Notes: generated by a model from the letters alone, not told the origin. A stretch of DNA of 64,000 nt from Achromobacter dolens (GCF_902859745.1 NZ_CADIJW010000022.1:1-64000), one strand, 5' to 3'. Numbered from the stretch's first letter, positions 1-8,644 are shown. Made by a program: numbers and translations.

Positions 1-1379
1 GCCCGCACCGACCGCGGCGCCGGGCCGCCCGGCGACAGGCGCGCGGCCACATTGCGCACCGGGTCGAGGCAGGCGGCGATATCGTCGGCCGCCAGCGCCA
101 CCGGCCGGCCAAGCTGTTCCTCGGCCGCCGCCACGATCATCGCCGGCGCAATCGCGCGCGCCGGCAGGCCCTGCTCCAGCGCCTGCCGCACCACCGCGCC
201 GATGATGTGGTGCGCATCGCGAAACGACGCGTCGGCCTGGCGCACCAACAGGTCCGCCAGGTCGGTCACGGTCGAGAAATCATCCGCCGCGCGCGCCGCC
301 ATGCGCTCGCGGTTCGGCGCCACCTGCTCGACCAGCAGGTGGACCAATTCCAGCGCTTTCAGCGCCTCCTCGCAGGCCTCCCAACAGGTGCGGGTGCTTT
401 CGCGGCTGCTGTCGCCCGAATGGGTGAAGTGGGTCGACTTGACCGTCGACAGCGCCGCGCCGGTCAGGCCGATCAGGTGGCCGGCCTTGCCGCGCAGGTA
501 TTCCAGCACCGCCGGGTTCTTCTTCTGCGGCATGATGCTGGAGGTGCTGGCAATGCTGTCCGGAAACGACAGATAGCCGAACTCCGGCGTCGACCAGATG
601 TAGAAGTCCTGCACCATGCGGCTGCAGGTGATCATCATGATCGACAGCGTTGCGCTCAGTTCCAGCGCGAAATCGCGCGAGGCCACGCTGTCCAGCGCAT
701 TGGCCAGCGGGCCGCTGAAGCCCAGCATGGCGCTGGTGCTGTCGCGGTCGATCGGGAACGAGGTGCCCGCCAGTGCGCAGGCGCCCAGCGGCGAGGCGTC
801 CGCCGTTTCCAGCACGTGCGCCAGCCGGCCGATATCGCGCGACCACGCATCCACCAACGCCGACAGGTAATAGCCATAGGTGATCGGCTGCGCCGCCTGC
901 ATGTGGGTGTAGCCCGGCATCACGCAATCGGCATGGCGCTCGGCCTGCGCCAGCGCGGCGCGCGAGACGCCGATCAGCGCGCTGCCGATGCGCGCCGTGA
1001 AATCCCGCGCCCGCATGCGGTCGATGGTCGCGCCGATGTCGTTGCGGCTGCGGGCGGTGTGCAGCCGGCCGCCCAGTTCCTGCCCCACGGCCTTGATCAG
1101 GTGCGCCTCGTAGTTGAAGTAGGCCTCTTCGCGCGCCGCGTCCAGCTCGACCGCGTGCGGGCCGTCGGCCTGCATTTGCAACAGCGCCCGCGCCAGCCGC
1201 CGCGCGGCGTCGTGAGCGACGATGCCGCGCTCGCGCAGCATCAGCAGGTGCGCCAGGTTGATCTGCGTGAGCATGTCGAAGTTGGCGAAGAACTCGCGGT
1301 TCAGGCGCGGCAGGAAGAGATGCTCGAGCACCTCCTTGGCCAGGGGTTGCTTGAGACGGGCGCTGACTTTGGATTCCAT
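1..1379 (-). CDS. argH: Argininosuccinate lyase-like protein (partial, runs off left edge)
   Basis: Fumarase/aspartase superfamily enzyme. The visible 459 codons contain the argininosuccinate-lyase motif HTARSRND, the histidine region GYTHMQAAQP, and the superfamily signature TSSIMPQKKNP with the catalytic serine loop. Members of the family split argininosuccinate into arginine and fumarate. The frame has no stop before base 1, so the C-terminus is missing; the visible length is already close to a usual ArgH. The ATG at 1379 is the first in frame. A LysR gene reads away from it, which is unusual for biosynthetic argH and suggests a separately regulated paralog, perhaps for catabolism of an arginine derivative. 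The family is clear; the exact substrate is not. Confidence 0.85.
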   Translation of the reverse strand, partial: MESKVSARLKQPLAKEVLEHLFLPRLNREFFANFDMLTQINLAHLLMLRERGIVAHDAARRLARALLQMQADGPHAVELDAAREEAYFNYEAHLIKAVGQELGGRLHTARSRNDIGATIDRMRARDFTARIGSALIGVSRAALAQAERHADCVMPGYTHMQAAQPITYGYYLSALVDAWSRDIGRLAHVLETADASPLGACALAGTSFPIDRDSTSAMLGFSGPLANALDSVASRDFALELSATLSIMMITCSRMVQDFYIWSTPEFGYLSFPDSIASTSSIMPQKKNPAVLEYLRGKAGHLIGLTGAALSTVKSTHFTHSGDSSRESTRTCWEACEEALKALELVHLLVEQVAPNRERMAARAADDFSTVTDLADLLVRQADASFRDAHHIIGAVVRQALEQGLPARAIAPAMIVAAAEEQLGRPVALAADDIAACLDPVRNVAARLSPGGPAPRSVR

Positions 1380-1508
1380 ATCGGTCCGGAAGGAAACAAG
1401 GAAAGCCGTAGTCTCCCGCCGCGCCAATTCATACGTCAAATCAGATCTTTACGGCTTCTCATACAAAAATGATATGATTTGCCGGCTCGTCTCCGGACCG
1501 TCAAACGC

Positions 1509-2408
1509 ATGAATTTCAAACAAGTCGAGGCCTTCCGCGCCGTCATGATGACGCGCTCCATGACCACCGCGGCCGGCCTGCTGCACACCTCGCAGCCCAA
1601 CGTCAGCCGCTGGATCGCGTTGCTGGAAAAGACGCTGGGATTCGTGCTGTTCCAGCGCGTCGGCACCCGCATCATTCCGACGCCCGAGGCCGAGGCCTTC
1701 TACGCCGACGTCGAACGCGCCTTCATCGGCCTGGAATCGCTCAACGACAGCGCCAGCTCGATCCGCCGGCGCGGCACCGGCCTGCTGCGGGTCGGCGCGG
1801 TCGGCTCGATCACCCAATGCGTCCTGCCCGACGCAATCCGCCTGTTCCGCGAAAAGCATTCGGACATCCCGGTGGTGGTCAACACGGGCGGCTCCGACGC
1901 GGTCGCCAAATGGCTGGCCACCGGCGTCTGCGATATCGGCTTCTGCTCGCTGCACACCGACCTGCCGGGACTGCGTTACGAGCGCATCAACACCACACAC
2001 GGCGCCGCCATCGTGCCGCGCGCGCATCCGCTGGCGGCGCGGGCCGTGCTGACGCCCGCCGACTTCCGCGACCAGGACTTCATCTCGCTGCCGGCCGGCA
2101 GCTTCAACCGCGCCGCCATCGACCGGCACTTTCCCGACGACACCCGCGTGCTGTCGATCGAAACGCCGTACGCCACCACCATCTGCAGCATGGTCGGCAA
2201 GGGGCTGGGCGTGTCCATCGTCAACCCGGTGGTCCCGCGCGCGCTCGGCATCGCCGAGCTAAGCGAAATCCCGTTCTCGGAAAAAGTGGAGTTCCACAGC
2301 TACGCCGTCACCTCCGAGCACCACCCGGTCAACTCGCTGGCGCGGCGCATGGCCGATTGCGTGCGCGAGACGTTCGCGGCGTTGGAACGACCGCTGCCGG
2401 CGCGCTAG
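1509..2408 (+). CDS. LysR-type transcriptional regulator, OccR/NocR-like
   Basis: Protein of 299 residues with an N-terminal winged helix (FKQVEAFRAVMMTRSMTTAA, then a TSQPNVSRWI recognition helix) and a C-terminal periplasmic-binding-like effector domain. The N-terminus resembles regulators of opine, arginine and ornithine catabolism (OccR/NocR type), which fits its divergent neighbour, an argininosuccinate-lyase-like gene; the two starts are 129 bp apart. I chose the ATG at 1509 because the helix-turn-helix normally begins within a few residues of the start; an upstream in-frame start at 1479 would add ten uncharacteristic residues. The effector is unknown. Confidence 0.88.
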   Translation: MNFKQVEAFRAVMMTRSMTTAAGLLHTSQPNVSRWIALLEKTLGFVLFQRVGTRIIPTPEAEAFYADVERAFIGLESLNDSASSIRRRGTGLLRVGAVGSITQCVLPDAIRLFREKHSDIPVVVNTGGSDAVAKWLATGVCDIGFCSLHTDLPGLRYERINTTHGAAIVPRAHPLAARAVLTPADFRDQDFISLPAGSFNRAAIDRHFPDDTRVLSIETPYATTICSMVGKGLGVSIVNPVVPRALGIAELSEIPFSEKVEFHSYAVTSEHHPVNSLARRMADCVRETFAALERPLPAR

Positions 2409-2428
2409 CACGCCGGCAGTGCCGGCGC

Positions 2429-3646
2429 TCAACGCGCCGCCCGCCGCCGGCCGGGCTTGAAGCCGTGGCCCCTGGCGCTCCACGCCACCGCGATCGCCAC
2501 CCCCAGCAGCGCCAGGATGCCACGCGGCAGCGCCTGCGCGCCTGCCGTTTCGAGCAACACCCCGCCCAGCGCCCCGCCCGCCGCAAAGGCCAGGTTGAAC
2601 ACCGTCACCAGCATCGATTGCGCCACCTCGGCGCCCTCGCCCGCGGTATCCGCCAGCGCCGTCTGCAGCAACGTCGGCGCGCCGCCAAAACTCATGCCCC
2701 ACAGCGCGATCGCCACGAATACCGCCGGCCCCGTCGCCCACCCCAGGCCCAGCGCCAGGGCCACCAGCGCAAACACGCCCAGGCTGGCCAGCACCAGCGC
2801 CCGCAGGCCACGGTCCACCAGCAGGCCCGTCATCCAGATGCCGCACAGCGCCGCAACGCCAAAGACCAGCAGCGCCGCATCCACGCGCCCGGCCAGGCCG
2901 CGCGCCGCCATGAAAGGCGCGATATAGGTGTACAGGGTGTAGTGCGCGAGGATCCAGAACAGGATGACGGCCAGGACCGGCCGCACCCCCGGCGTCATCC
3001 AGACCTGCCGTAGCGGCAGGCGGCGGCGGGCAGCCTGCCCAGGGTAATCGGGCACCGAACGCAGCACCCATGCCGCCAGCGCCACGCTCAACCCGGACAA
3101 CGCGCCGAACACCGCGCGCCATCCCGCCAGCTCGCCCAGCCACGCGCTCAGCGGCACGCCGAACGCCAGGGCCATGGGAATGCCGACCATCGCCACCGCC
3201 ATCGCGCGTCCCTGCAACGGGCCCGGCACCATCCGCCGCGCATAGCCGGCCAGCAGGCTCCAGGCCAGTCCGGTGGCAATACCGGCCAACAGGCGCGCCG
3301 CCAGCGCCAGTTCGAAATACGGCGACAGCGCGGTCACCGCATTGCCGACGATGAATCCGGCCACCGACAACAGCAGCGCGAGGCGCCTCCGCCACGCGTG
3401 CAGCGCGATCGTCAACGGCATCGCCGCCAGCCCCGAGCCCAACGCGCAGGCCGTCACCCACTGCCCCGCCCAGCCCTGCGACACGCCGAAGCCGCGCGCA
3501 ATCTGCGGCAGCAGGCCGGCGGCCACGGTTTCATTGGCGGTCGCGATGAAACTGCACATCGTCAGCGCCAGCAACGCCGCCATCGGCAGCCGCGGCGCAG
3601 CGGCCTGCCGCTCCGCGCTTGCCGCCGCCCCGGAAATTCCGTTCAT
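2429..3646 (-). CDS. MFS transporter, DHA1/AraJ-like exporter
   Basis: Integral membrane protein of 405 residues with about twelve hydrophobic segments and the family A loop after helix 2 (LTIALHAWRRRLALLLS). Organisation and length match drug:proton antiporter family 1 exporters such as AraJ or arabinose/purine efflux pumps. The start at 3646 follows a good ribosome-binding site (AAAGGAGTG). It is divergent from a LysR gene at 3767, which probably controls it. The substrate cannot be read from the sequence. It converges with the upstream LysR, with only 20 bp between stops. Confidence 0.87.
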   Translation of the reverse strand: MNGISGAAASAERQAAAPRLPMAALLALTMCSFIATANETVAAGLLPQIARGFGVSQGWAGQWVTACALGSGLAAMPLTIALHAWRRRLALLLSVAGFIVGNAVTALSPYFELALAARLLAGIATGLAWSLLAGYARRMVPGPLQGRAMAVAMVGIPMALAFGVPLSAWLGELAGWRAVFGALSGLSVALAAWVLRSVPDYPGQAARRRLPLRQVWMTPGVRPVLAVILFWILAHYTLYTYIAPFMAARGLAGRVDAALLVFGVAALCGIWMTGLLVDRGLRALVLASLGVFALVALALGLGWATGPAVFVAIALWGMSFGGAPTLLQTALADTAGEGAEVAQSMLVTVFNLAFAAGGALGGVLLETAGAQALPRGILALLGVAIAVAWSARGHGFKPGRRRAAR

Positions 3647-3766
3647 GGTTCGCACTCCTTTGCCCCTCAGGGGCCACACCCCGATTGAAGAGGCGCCAGT
3701 GTGCTTCTTGCGGATTTATTTGATAATTGGCCCATTCATTGAATGACTTTCAAATCTGGATTTGAA

Positions 3767-4711
3767 ATGGCGACAGACCGATTGGGCGATATGCGTTTAT
3801 TCGTGGAAGCGGCGGCATTGGGCAGCCTGTCGGCGGCCGGGCGCAAGCTGGGGCTGTCGCCCGCCGCCGCCAGCGCGCGGCTGATCAAGCTGGAGGCCGC
3901 GCTGCGCACCCGGCTGTTCCATCGCAGCACGCGCCAACTGCAGTTGACCGACGAAGGCCGTCTCTACCTGTCGCACTGCGAGATCGCCCTGCGCGCCGTC
4001 GAGGACGCCGAGGCCGCGCTGCACGCGGGCCAGAACGCAGTGCGCGGCAAACTGCGGATCTCGGCCTCGGCCGATTTCGGCCGCCACCTGCTGAGCCAGT
4101 GGCTGGACGAATTCAGCGTCGCGCACCCGCAGTTGAAAATCGCGCTGACGCTGTCGGACTCGCTCTCGAACCTGTTGCAGGACGACATCGACCTCGCCAT
4201 CCGTTTCGGTCGGCCGCAGGACGGCGCGCTGGTCGCCCGCCCGCTCGCCCCCAACTGGCGCGTGCTGTGCGCATCGCCCGAGTATCTGGCGCGGCACGGC
4301 ATGCCGCGCGTGCCCGCCGATCTGGCGCATCACACATTCGTCGTGCTGGTCACCGCGGCCGGTCCGTTGAACACCTTTCACTTCGCGCGGGACGGCCGGC
4401 CCGAAACCTACACCGTACCGCTGGACCAGGCCTGGGAAACCAACGACGGCGCGCTGGCGCGCCGCTGGGCGCTGGCCGGTCGCGGCATCGCCCGCAAGAC
4501 CATCTGGGACGCCGCCGACGACATTCGCGCCGGACGCCTGGTAGCCCTGTTGCCTGAATACCGCGTGGCTGAAGCCGGCGTGCACGCCGTGTTCCACGGC
4601 ACCCGCTACCTGGCGCCGCGCGTGCGGCAATTGCTGGATTTCCTGGTGGAGCGCTTCGCCCGCGCCAGCGACGGCCTGCCGGCGCAGGCATCAACGCGAA
4701 CCGCCCCGTGA
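3767..4711 (+). CDS. LysR-type transcriptional regulator
   Basis: Regulator of about 314 residues: winged helix at the N-terminus (DMRLFVEAAALGSLSAAGRK, then SPAAASARLIKLE) followed by a LysR substrate-binding domain with the usual DIDLAIRFG strand. This subfamily is common beside efflux or redox genes. It is divergent from the MFS exporter, so control of that exporter is likely. An ATG at 3743 would add eight residues; I prefer 3767 because the family normally starts with a short MATDRLGDMR-like leader. Neither start has a strong ribosome-binding site. Confidence 0.86.
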   Translation: MATDRLGDMRLFVEAAALGSLSAAGRKLGLSPAAASARLIKLEAALRTRLFHRSTRQLQLTDEGRLYLSHCEIALRAVEDAEAALHAGQNAVRGKLRISASADFGRHLLSQWLDEFSVAHPQLKIALTLSDSLSNLLQDDIDLAIRFGRPQDGALVARPLAPNWRVLCASPEYLARHGMPRVPADLAHHTFVVLVTAAGPLNTFHFARDGRPETYTVPLDQAWETNDGALARRWALAGRGIARKTIWDAADDIRAGRLVALLPEYRVAEAGVHAVFHGTRYLAPRVRQLLDFLVERFARASDGLPAQASTRTAP

Positions 4712-4737
4712 CCGGCGGCCGGCCCGCAATTGACGCG

Positions 4738-5148
4738 CTAGGCCGTCCTGCCCATCACCCGCGCCAGCACGCGCTGCGCGCAGAGCTCGCGGTCGGCGCC
4801 ATCGGGGCGGGTCGCGGCATCGCGCATCAACGCCACCAGTTGCGCCTTGCTATGAGCCAGCCGCGCCTCCAGCGACTGGATCTTGTCCACTTTGCGCCGC
4901 AACGCCGCCAACAGCGCGGACGGATCCCAGCCATCGCGCCCGAGCGGCAACAGCGGCCGGATTTCGTCCAGGCCGAAGCCGGCCTGCTGCGCCGCCGTGA
5001 TGAACGTCAGCGCCAGCATGGCCTCCGGCAGATAGGTTCGGTTGTCGGCGTGCGGGCGGGTCACCGTCTTGAGCAGACCGGCGCTCTCGTAGGAATGGAT
5101 CCGCGATGGAGCCAATCCGGTGCGTTGCGCCAATTCCCCGATATTCAT
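4738..5148 (-). CDS. MerR-family transcriptional regulator
   Basis: Protein of 136 residues. The N-terminal MerR winged helix begins at once (MNIGELAQRTGLAPSRIHSY, ESAGLL), followed by the second wing and a long dimerisation helix ending near the C-terminus. It lacks the paired cysteines of metal sensors such as MerR, CueR or ZntR in the usual place, so a metal effector is not indicated. The ATG at 5148 is preceded by AAGGTCAGGA; an upstream start at 5193 would put fifteen unrelated residues before the helix. It converges on the LysR gene. No obvious target gene adjoins it. Confidence 0.85.
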   Translation of the reverse strand: MNIGELAQRTGLAPSRIHSYESAGLLKTVTRPHADNRTYLPEAMLALTFITAAQQAGFGLDEIRPLLPLGRDGWDPSALLAALRRKVDKIQSLEARLAHSKAQLVALMRDAATRPDGADRELCAQRVLARVMGRTA

Positions 5149-5258
5149 TCCTGACCTTGTAGAAAAACACTGGCGAAACGCCGGTAAATGCATGGCCGCG
5201 AGCCATGCGACGATCCGCCACGGCGCGCGGCCCGTGGCGAATCGCGGACTGCGCGGGC

Positions 5259-6020
5259 TTACTTGGCAGCGGCGGCAGGCGCGGCCTGCACCTTGTTGGG
5301 CGGACGCACCGGCACGGCGGGCAGCGGCGCGGCGCCATCCGGCTTGACGAAGGTCAGCGTGGCCACATAGCCGATGGCGTCGTAGTGCTCGGGTCCGCTT
5401 GCGCCCGGACGATCACCCGGCGTGCGGTCGATGTGCATGGTGCGCAGCACGTACTGCGTTTTCCACGGCAGGCTGAAATGGGCCTTGCCCTGCTCATCGG
5501 TGTAGGCGGTCTGTTCCCAGCCCGAGTCCACCATGGCGACGAGCTTGGTCTTGGGCAGCGGCTGACCCTTGAACACCACCTGGAACTGGCCGGCCTGCCC
5601 CGTGGGGACGATGTCCATGACCAGCTTGGGCGCCGTCGCGGCGGCCGCGTCGGGCACGTAGCGGGCATTCATCTGGAACCAGGTCTGCAGCGGTTCGCCG
5701 CCATGCTTGAACGTACGCAGCGTGTTCATGGGGCCGTCGACCACCACGCCGTCCTTGCCACCCACCTTCTGCGACAGCGTGAAGCCATCGGCGGCCTTGG
5801 TCGCCGTCAACGGCACCTCGCCCTTGGCGGTGAGCAAGGTCGCCGTCATCTTGTCAAAGCCGTCCAGGTATCCCGGCGAGGCTTCGCGCAGGTTCTCGGC
5901 GAATTCTCCGAAACGGATGATGGCGGGCTTGCCCGCGGGCTGTTCGATCCAGACCTGGTGGGCCTGCGCGGTGGCGGTCAGCGCCAACGCCGCGATCGCG
6001 AGTGACAGGGTTTTCTTCAT
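5259..6020 (-). CDS. DUF4198 domain-containing periplasmic protein
   Basis: Exported protein of 253 residues. A clear signal peptide (MKKTLSLAIAALALTATAQA) is followed at once by HQVWIEQPAG, the typical mature start of DUF4198 proteins, which have histidine-led, immunoglobulin-like folds and are often linked to metal (nickel, cobalt or iron) uptake. The C-terminus is proline-rich (VRPPNKVQAAP). It stands alone on this strand, between a MerR gene and a long leader. A Fur-like half site in the leader would fit iron control, but that is weak. The precise role is unknown. Confidence 0.82.
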   Translation of the reverse strand: MKKTLSLAIAALALTATAQAHQVWIEQPAGKPAIIRFGEFAENLREASPGYLDGFDKMTATLLTAKGEVPLTATKAADGFTLSQKVGGKDGVVVDGPMNTLRTFKHGGEPLQTWFQMNARYVPDAAAATAPKLVMDIVPTGQAGQFQVVFKGQPLPKTKLVAMVDSGWEQTAYTDEQGKAHFSLPWKTQYVLRTMHIDRTPGDRPGASGPEHYDAIGYVATLTFVKPDGAAPLPAVPVRPPNKVQAAPAAAAK

Positions 6021-6433
6021 TGCGTGCTCCGGAAAATGAAACGTGGGAGTGAACAGCCGGCGCGCCGGGCGCATGGCCACGCCTCGCTCCGTTCCGGGGG
6101 AATGGAAAACCGCGCCGCGGCGATCGACGGCGCTCGCTCGGTCCGAGCATTGAATCCTGGCATTCGAAGACAACCCAAAATCACAAAGGAGAATCAATCA
6201 ATCACGATTATGTAAAACGACCTGGGCATGTCAAGGAAGCGACCCGCCGCCGAATGGCCCCCGCGCGGACCGCCGCCATGCACCGTCGGTCTCGTGCGCA
6301 GCGGCCTCGCGCGGCGCGCCGGACCCACGCGAAACCGCCTGGGACGGAGAATCAAAATCGGACTCTTCGTCGGCCGGCCCGGCCCCGGCAATGTCGGCGG
6401 CCTGGCGGTGGCACTCGCGCCGCCGTCGCGTCA
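6021..6433. other. Intergenic stretch, no gene recognised
   Basis: About 410 bp between the start of the DUF4198 gene and the end of the TetR gene. Open frames here look like GC-biased noise with arginine/proline-rich translations. The only recognisable element is the AT-rich tract near 6189-6211, probably part of the DUF4198 promoter region. Confidence 0.5.
6189..6211 (-). promoter_or_regulatory. Possible Fur-like site upstream of the DUF4198 gene
   Basis: An AT-rich tract in otherwise GC-rich DNA contains GAGAATCAATCAATCACG. The first half resembles the GAGAATCATTC half of beta-proteobacterial Fur boxes, but symmetry is poor and part is a simple AATC tetramer repeat. It lies about 170 bp upstream of the DUF4198 start. 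Treated as weak. Confidence 0.25.
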
Positions 6434-7027
6434 TCAGGCCGCCGCGCCCACCCGGCCGCGCAGGCCGTCGACGATCACGCCAAGTCCGAACTCGAACGCC
6501 GCCTCGGCATCCATGGCCCCGGCCAACTCGTTCCCGCCGACCGCCTCGTCCGCGCCCCCTTGCGTCATGGCCGCGCGCGCCTGTTCCTCGAGCACGCAGC
6601 CCAGCGTGTACTGCCCGGCGGCGAACAACGCCATGCCCGCCTGCTCCCGGGTGAAGCCGGCGCCGACCAGGTAGGCGACCTTGCGCGCGATGCCCGCCAG
6701 ATCGCCCGGCCCCGGGGCCGTGCCTGCGTGCAGGCGCGCCCCGTCCCGATGGGCCAGCAAGGCGCGGCGGAAGCTGCGCATGTTGTCCGCGAACCAGGCG
6801 GGCCATTGCGCCGCGCTCGCCGGCACCGCGAGTGTGTGGTGCCGCGCCAGCACGGCCGACGCCATCTCGCCGAGCAGCACCGACTTGTCGCGGAAGTGCC
6901 AGTAGAGCGTCGCCGACTCGACGCCAAGCTGCTGCGCCAGTCGCCGGGTCGAGAGGCCATCCAGCCCCACCTCATCCAGCAGCTCGAGCGCCACGTCCAC
7001 CACTTGTTCCCTGCGGATTTTTGCCAT
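6434..7027 (-). CDS. TetR repressor, close relative of classical tetracycline-sensing TetR
   Basis: Protein of 197 residues that aligns without gaps to Tn10-type TetR, from memory, through residue 147. The recognition helix is TLYWH at 40-44. Residues that contact tetracycline in TetR are kept at H64, N82, F86, H100, T103, P105 and E147; R104 is Ala and Q116 is Lys. The segments HRDGA (93-97) and TLGCVLE (141-147) are hallmarks of the TetR_C effector domain rather than generic AcrR-type regulators. It is divergent from an FAD monooxygenase, with tet-operator-like palindromes between. I infer a repressor induced by a tetracycline or similar polyketide. The changed contact residues leave the true ligand open. 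Confidence 0.9.
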   Translation of the reverse strand: MAKIRREQVVDVALELLDEVGLDGLSTRRLAQQLGVESATLYWHFRDKSVLLGEMASAVLARHHTLAVPASAAQWPAWFADNMRSFRRALLAHRDGARLHAGTAPGPGDLAGIARKVAYLVGAGFTREQAGMALFAAGQYTLGCVLEEQARAAMTQGGADEAVGGNELAGAMDAEAAFEFGLGVIVDGLRGRVGAAA

Positions 7028-7036
7028 GGTTGATTT

Positions 7037-7052
7037 CTCTAACGGTGATAGA
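7037..7052. promoter_or_regulatory. tet-operator-like site 1
   Basis: CTCTAACGGTGATAGA matches the core of tetO1 (CTCTATCATTGATAGA, from memory) at 13 of 16 positions, with one intact TGATAGA half. It lies ten bases from the tetR start and overlaps a plausible rightward promoter for the monooxygenase (TTGATT at 7030-7035, 17-base spacer, TTAAAT at 7053-7058). Confidence 0.7.
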
Positions 7053-7058
7053 TTAAAT

Positions 7059-7071
7059 TATCAGTGATAGA
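7059..7071. promoter_or_regulatory. tet-operator-like site 2
   Basis: TATCAGTGATAGA is identical to the 13-base core of tetO2, from memory. Centred 19 to 21 bases from site 1, it reproduces the two-operator layout of tetA/tetR divergent control regions, between the TetR gene and the FAD monooxygenase. Confidence 0.8.
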
Positions 7072-7093
7072 TTTTACCCAAGAAAGGTGTCAC

Positions 7094-8632
7094 ATGCCTG
7101 CATTTCCCTCGCGTACCGCCGTCCTGATCGTGGGCGGGGGCCTGGTCGGTCTGAGCGCCGGCCTCTTCCTGCAACGGCTCGGCGTTCCGTTCATCCTCGT
7201 CGAAAGGCAACAGGGCGTCTCGCCCCTGCCCCGCGCCCGCGGCATCCACACCCGCACCATGGAGCTGTTCCGCCAGGTCGGCGTGGAGCAAGCGGTGCGC
7301 GCGGCGGCCGACGGCGCCTGGAAGCAAGGCGCGTTTGGCGGCGCCCGCCGCGGCGCCACCCTGGTCGACGCGCAACCGATCATCAACATCCCGGCCATGC
7401 GCGCAAAAATGGCCGCGGCCGGCGCCTCGCCCACCGGCTTCGTGGCCTGCCCGCAGACCTGGATCGAACCGGTGCTGCGCCACGCCCTGCAAACGCGGGG
7501 CGGCGATGTGCGTTTCGGCCATGAAATGCTGGCGTTCGAGGACTCGGGCGCCTGCGTCAGCGCCCGGGTGCGCGGCCCGGACGATCACGAATCGGTCATC
7601 GAGGCGGATTGGCTGATCGGCGCCGACGGCGGTCGCGGCGCCATCCGCCGGCAACTGGGCATCGGCAGGACGGACACGGCCGCCCCTCAACACCTGGTCA
7701 ACATCTTTTTCCAGGCCGACCTGGCCCGCGTCGTCGAAGGCCGCACCTTCAGTCAGTGCGAAATCGCCAACGACACGGTGCGCGGCCTGTTCCTGGCGAT
7801 GAACAACACCGACAAGTGGTCGTTCCACCTGGAATACGATCCGGCCCTGGGGCCGCCCGCCGACGACGCCCTGCCGGGGCTGGTGCGGGCGGCGATCGGG
7901 CTGCGGGATCTCGAGGTCCGGATCCTGCAGCACGGCGCCTGGAACACCGGCGTATCCGTCGCCGATGCCTATCGGTCCGGCCGCGTTTTCCTGTGCGGCG
8001 ACGCCGCCCACCTGATGCCGCCCTGGGGCGGCTTCAACGCCACCACCGGCATCGCCGACGCCCACAACCTGGCCTGGAAACTCGCCGCGGTCATGCGTGG
8101 CGAGGCAGTTCCGGATCTGCTGGACAGCTACGACGCCGAGCGGCGCCCGCTGGCGCTGCGCAATGGCCGCCAGGCGCTGCTGCGCACCGACTTCGACGCC
8201 CGCTTCGGCATCGAGACCGAGCGCAATCGCGACAGTTTCAGGGAACTGATCGACCCCGGCGCCCTGATCCTGCGGCACCGCTATCCGGCAGCCGGGGCGC
8301 CCACACACGCCGAGGCGCCGGCCGCCGTTGACGTCCTGCAGGCCCAGACCGGCACGCGCTTTCCGCACGCCTGGATCCAGCGCGGCGCCGAGCGGCTCTC
8401 GACGCTCGACCTGTTCGGTGACAGCTTCGTCCTGCTTGCCGGTCCGGCGGCATCGATCGCGGCATCGACCCGCGCCAGCCTCGATCCGGCCACGCCCCGC
8501 GTGCTTGCCGCGGGCCGCGACTTCGTCTTCAGCGACGGCGACTGGGGCAGCCTGACGGGCCTGGCGGACAGCGGCACGGTGCTGGTGCGGCCCGATGGCT
8601 TCGTGCTGCGTCGCTCGGATGACGGCGCATGA
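7094..8632 (+). CDS. FAD-dependent aromatic/polyketide hydroxylase-type monooxygenase
   Basis: Group A flavin monooxygenase of 512 residues. It shows the Rossmann fold GGGLVG at 14-19, the DG motif (LIGADGGRGAIRR, about 174-186), and the GD motif with FAD-ribityl binding (FLCGDAAHLMPPWGGFNATT, about 299-318). The length and C-terminal extension (a thioredoxin-like domain in the family) match phenol hydroxylase/TfdB, polyketide hydroxylases of the RdmE/PgaE kind and rifampicin monooxygenase, and exceed TetX-type enzymes (about 380 residues). The ATG at 7094 follows AAGAAAGGTG. Control by a TetR-like repressor suggests it acts on tetracycline-like or other polycyclic aromatic compounds; that is inference. 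Confidence 0.88.
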   Translation: MPAFPSRTAVLIVGGGLVGLSAGLFLQRLGVPFILVERQQGVSPLPRARGIHTRTMELFRQVGVEQAVRAAADGAWKQGAFGGARRGATLVDAQPIINIPAMRAKMAAAGASPTGFVACPQTWIEPVLRHALQTRGGDVRFGHEMLAFEDSGACVSARVRGPDDHESVIEADWLIGADGGRGAIRRQLGIGRTDTAAPQHLVNIFFQADLARVVEGRTFSQCEIANDTVRGLFLAMNNTDKWSFHLEYDPALGPPADDALPGLVRAAIGLRDLEVRILQHGAWNTGVSVADAYRSGRVFLCGDAAHLMPPWGGFNATTGIADAHNLAWKLAAVMRGEAVPDLLDSYDAERRPLALRNGRQALLRTDFDARFGIETERNRDSFRELIDPGALILRHRYPAAGAPTHAEAPAAVDVLQAQTGTRFPHAWIQRGAERLSTLDLFGDSFVLLAGPAASIAASTRASLDPATPRVLAAGRDFVFSDGDWGSLTGLADSGTVLVRPDGFVLRRSDDGA

Positions 8633-8644
8633 CGACGGCCGGCC

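Noticed and set aside
207-1472. A 421-codon frame opposite the argininosuccinate-lyase-like gene
   Set aside because: The minus strand carries intact superfamily signatures. The + frame is a compositional shadow.
6231-6806. An additional minus-strand gene overlapping the TetR 3' end
   Set aside because: The translation is Arg/Gly/Ala-rich noise in another frame of the TetR gene with no recognisable motif.
7094-8632. Naming the monooxygenase tetX or calling it a tetracycline destructase
   Set aside because: It is over 100 residues longer than TetX and has a phenol-hydroxylase/polyketide-hydroxylase layout. Only the regulator and operators point to tetracyclines.
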